This document shows positions 62,156 to 64,000 of a stretch of DNA of 64,000 nt, in pieces. A model generated the notes under the pieces. That model searched no databases and had not been told where the DNA came from. It worked only from the letters and a program-made list of their open reading frames with translations. Numbering within the stretch: the stretch's first letter is position 1; every line of letters starts with the position of its first letter. This stretch comes from Planctomycetota bacterium (GTDB taxonomy: Bacteria > Planctomycetota > B15-G4 > SIAN01): NCBI GenBank assembly GCA_009691715.1, contig SIAN01000015.1, positions 26,970 through 90,969 of the forward strand. The letters run 5' to 3'. The position numbers and the translations under genes are program-made.

Positions 62156-64000
62156 ATGAGCGACGACGACGAGCTGCGCCAGCTCGCCCTCGAATGCATC
62201 GATCGCATCGAGCGCGAGGGCTCGGCGGCGTTCGCGGTGATCTGCCAGCAGCATCCGCAGCACGCCGACGAACTGCGTCGCCGCCTCGGACCGCTGCTGC
62301 GTACGGGGCTGCTCGAGGGCGCGACTCCACCGTCGGCGCCGCCGCAGCGACTCGGCGACTTCGTGCTGGGCGAAAAGCTCGGCGAAGGCGGCATGGGTGT
62401 CGTCTATCGCGCCGAACAGCAATCCCTTCGGCGGAGCGTGGCGCTCAAGCTGATGCGCACGGAGCAGCTCCACTTCGACGGTGCGCGCGAACGGTTCCGC
62501 CGCGAGATCGACGCCATCGCTCGGCTGCAGCATCACGGGATCGTCCCGATCCACGCGGTCGGCGAGGAAGCCGGACTGCCCTACTTTGCGATGGAGCTGA
62601 TCGACGGCAAGTCGGTGGCGCAATTGCTGCGCGAAGTGGCCGACACGCGCCCCGACCGGCTCACCGGCGCCAGCTTCGCGCAGGCACTCGGCCATCACCA
62701 AGGGAGTCCGCTGCCGGCTCCGTTCCGCGGCAGCTGGAGCGACGCGTGTATCGAGCTGGCGCGCCAGGTCGCCGAAGCGCTCGCTCACGCGCATGAACGC
62801 GGCGTGCTCCACCGCGACGTCAAACCGGGCAACGTCATGGTCACGCGAGATGGGCGCGCCATGCTGGTCGACTTCGGACTGGCGGCAGCGAGCGGTGCCG
62901 GCGACCTGACGCGGACCGGCGCACTGCTCGGCTCGCTGCCCTATCTGTCGCCGGAGCAGGTGCGCGGCGACAGCAGTCGCGTTGGCCCGCGCAGCGATGT
63001 CTACAGCCTCGGGATCACGCTGTTCGAGATGCTCGCGCTGCGCGTGCCCTACGCGGAGAGCGGCGTCGAGGCGACCTTGCGCGCAATCGAGCTGGGTCGC
63101 CCCGCACCGCTGCGCGCGCTCAATCGCGCCGTGCCCTCCGACGTCGAGACCGCCTGCCTCGCGGCGATCGATCCCGATCCGGTGCGGCGCTATTCCGACG
63201 CCGCCGCGTTCGCGCACGACCTCGACAACCTCCTCCACCATCGGCCGATCGCCGCGCGCCGGCCCGGCCCGTTGCTGCGCGCCCGCCGTTTCGCGCAGCG
63301 CCGGCCCGCCCTGGCGGTCGGCGTTCTGCTCGGCAGCGCCATTGCGATCGGCGGCCCGTGGCTGGTGGCTGCCGCCGAGAGCCGCCAGCGAAAGATCGAG
63401 CACGATGCGAAGGAACGGCTCGCGCATGCACTCGAGCGCAGCGAATCGATGCGCTTGCTGGCCGAGGCGAATGCGCTGGCGGAAGAGGATCCCACGCTGG
63501 CATTGCTGCTCGGGATCGAGGGTGCCGCAGTGGCACCCGGACCGGTGGCGAACGATGCGCTGCTCGAGGCGCTGCGCCATCTGCGGGAAGTGCGGCGCCT
63601 GACACCGACCGATCTGGCCAGCCATCACGCCGCGTTTTCTCCCGACTCGCGCCGCCTCGCGCTCGGCTGCGAGGACGCGTCGGTGCGACTGTTCGATGCG
63701 GGGAGCGGCCAGGAGCTCGCGCGACTGCATGGCCATGACGGCGCGATTCGCAGCGCGGCGTGGGATCGCGCCGGCGAGACGCTCTTGACCGCGGCGAACG
63801 ACGGCAGCGCACGGCTCTGGAACACCGCGGACGGCACGCTTCACCGCGTGCTGCGCCACGGCAGCGAACCGTTGAGCGGTGCCCGCTTCGACCCATCCGA
63901 TCGCCGCGTCGTCACCTTTGGCAATGACGGCATCGCCATGGTGTGGGCAACGCGGTCCGGCGCGGTGATCTCGAGACACGCGACCCGAGGCCCTCTGCAC
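62156..64000 (+). CDS. Ser/Thr protein kinase with WD40 repeats (3' end outside window)
   Basis: PknB-type kinase, 615 codons inside the window and still open. An N-terminal helical segment of about 65 residues (LRQLALECIDRIEREGSAAF) precedes the kinase. The kinase shows the Gly loop LGEGGMGVVYRA, VAL-Lys for ATP anchoring, HRDVKPGNVMV, VDFGLA and PYLSPEQVRG. A membrane helix follows (LAVGVLLGSAIAIGGPWLVAAA), then WD40 repeats (HHAAFSPDSRRLALGCEDASVRLFD, HDGAIRSAAWDRAGETLLTAANDGSARLWN). The ATG at 62156 comes after three near-copies of GATGAGCCT, two of which begin ATG frames that stop at once. The WD40 propeller probably lies outside the cytoplasmic membrane as a sensor or scaffold. Confidence 0.94.
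   Translation, partial: MSDDDELRQLALECIDRIEREGSAAFAVICQQHPQHADELRRRLGPLLRTGLLEGATPPSAPPQRLGDFVLGEKLGEGGMGVVYRAEQQSLRRSVALKLMRTEQLHFDGARERFRREIDAIARLQHHGIVPIHAVGEEAGLPYFAMELIDGKSVAQLLREVADTRPDRLTGASFAQALGHHQGSPLPAPFRGSWSDACIELARQVAEALAHAHERGVLHRDVKPGNVMVTRDGRAMLVDFGLAAASGAGDLTRTGALLGSLPYLSPEQVRGDSSRVGPRSDVYSLGITLFEMLALRVPYAESGVEATLRAIELGRPAPLRALNRAVPSDVETACLAAIDPDPVRRYSDAAAFAHDLDNLLHHRPIAARRPGPLLRARRFAQRRPALAVGVLLGSAIAIGGPWLVAAAESRQRKIEHDAKERLAHALERSESMRLLAEANALAEEDPTLALLLGIEGAAVAPGPVANDALLEALRHLREVRRLTPTDLASHHAAFSPDSRRLALGCEDASVRLFDAGSGQELARLHGHDGAIRSAAWDRAGETLLTAANDGSARLWNTADGTLHRVLRHGSEPLSGARFDPSDRRVVTFGNDGIAMVWATRSGAVISRHATRGPLH

Overview
The window looks like a chromosome segment of a high-GC diderm bacterium, most probably a planctomycete or a close relative. 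Evidence: a paired PSCyt/DUF1592-type cytochrome and DUF1552 protein (23.3-27.1 kb), a PVC-type heme protein ending in a DUF1080-like domain (37.8-41.4 kb), an ECF sigma factor directly followed by a WD40 Ser/Thr kinase (61.5-64 kb), secreted alpha/alpha-toroid proteins, and an outer membrane shown by a TonB-dependent receptor, phospholipase A and many lipoproteins. The taxonomic call is inference from domain content; there is no rRNA or tRNA gene here.

Layout. 0-2.5 kb: response regulator and a damaged sensor kinase. 2.6-5.3 kb: two secreted proteins, one transglutaminase-like. 5.5-9 kb: arsenite methyltransferase, a small membrane protein, and an aminotransferase with a histone-H1-like tail. 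9.2-13.8 kb: TonB-dependent receptor, a damaged small c-type cytochrome, a damaged CBS protein, a probable nifJ tail and its DHODH-like partner. 13.9-21.4 kb: metallopeptidase-like gene (in-frame stop), RecQ, PldA, TRL-like lipoprotein, and a YCII/ECF42 sigma pair (two in-frame stops). 21.5-31.2 kb: two toroid proteins flanking the DUF1592/DUF1552 pair and a bacilliredoxin. 31.4-35.9 kb: system II cytochrome c maturation (ResB, CcsA) with a duplicated-domain lipoprotein. 36.7-41.4 kb: Gly-rich RRM protein, LOG protein, large PVC heme protein.

41.6-48.6 kb is the most interesting region: a b-type membrane cytochrome, a 23-heme and a 13-heme c-type cytochrome, an outer-membrane beta-barrel and a membrane-anchored 2x[4Fe-4S]/FAD oxidoreductase. 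Together they look like a porin-cytochrome conduit for moving electrons across the cell envelope. The ResB/CcsA operon 6 kb upstream could supply heme attachment. Two members carry apparent lesions (frameshift, in-frame TAG).

48.6-57.8 kb holds two near-identical 201-bp elements with terminal inverted repeats, a decayed RAYT-like transposase and a further 163-bp inverted-repeat element, around an FG-GAP protein, a DUF3352-like protein, an HtrA-like protease and an OPT transporter. 57.8-64 kb: YheT-like hydrolase, ABM-domain protein, ATP-grasp-like protein, ECF sigma factor and kinase.

Two features recur. A palindromic repeat of about 53-55 bp lies between genes at three places. Six genes carry in-frame stop codons (TAG, TAA or TGA) with the reading frame and protein character preserved on both sides, and at least four genes show frameshifts. 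Sequencing or assembly error, true gene decay and recoding cannot be told apart from the sequence alone.
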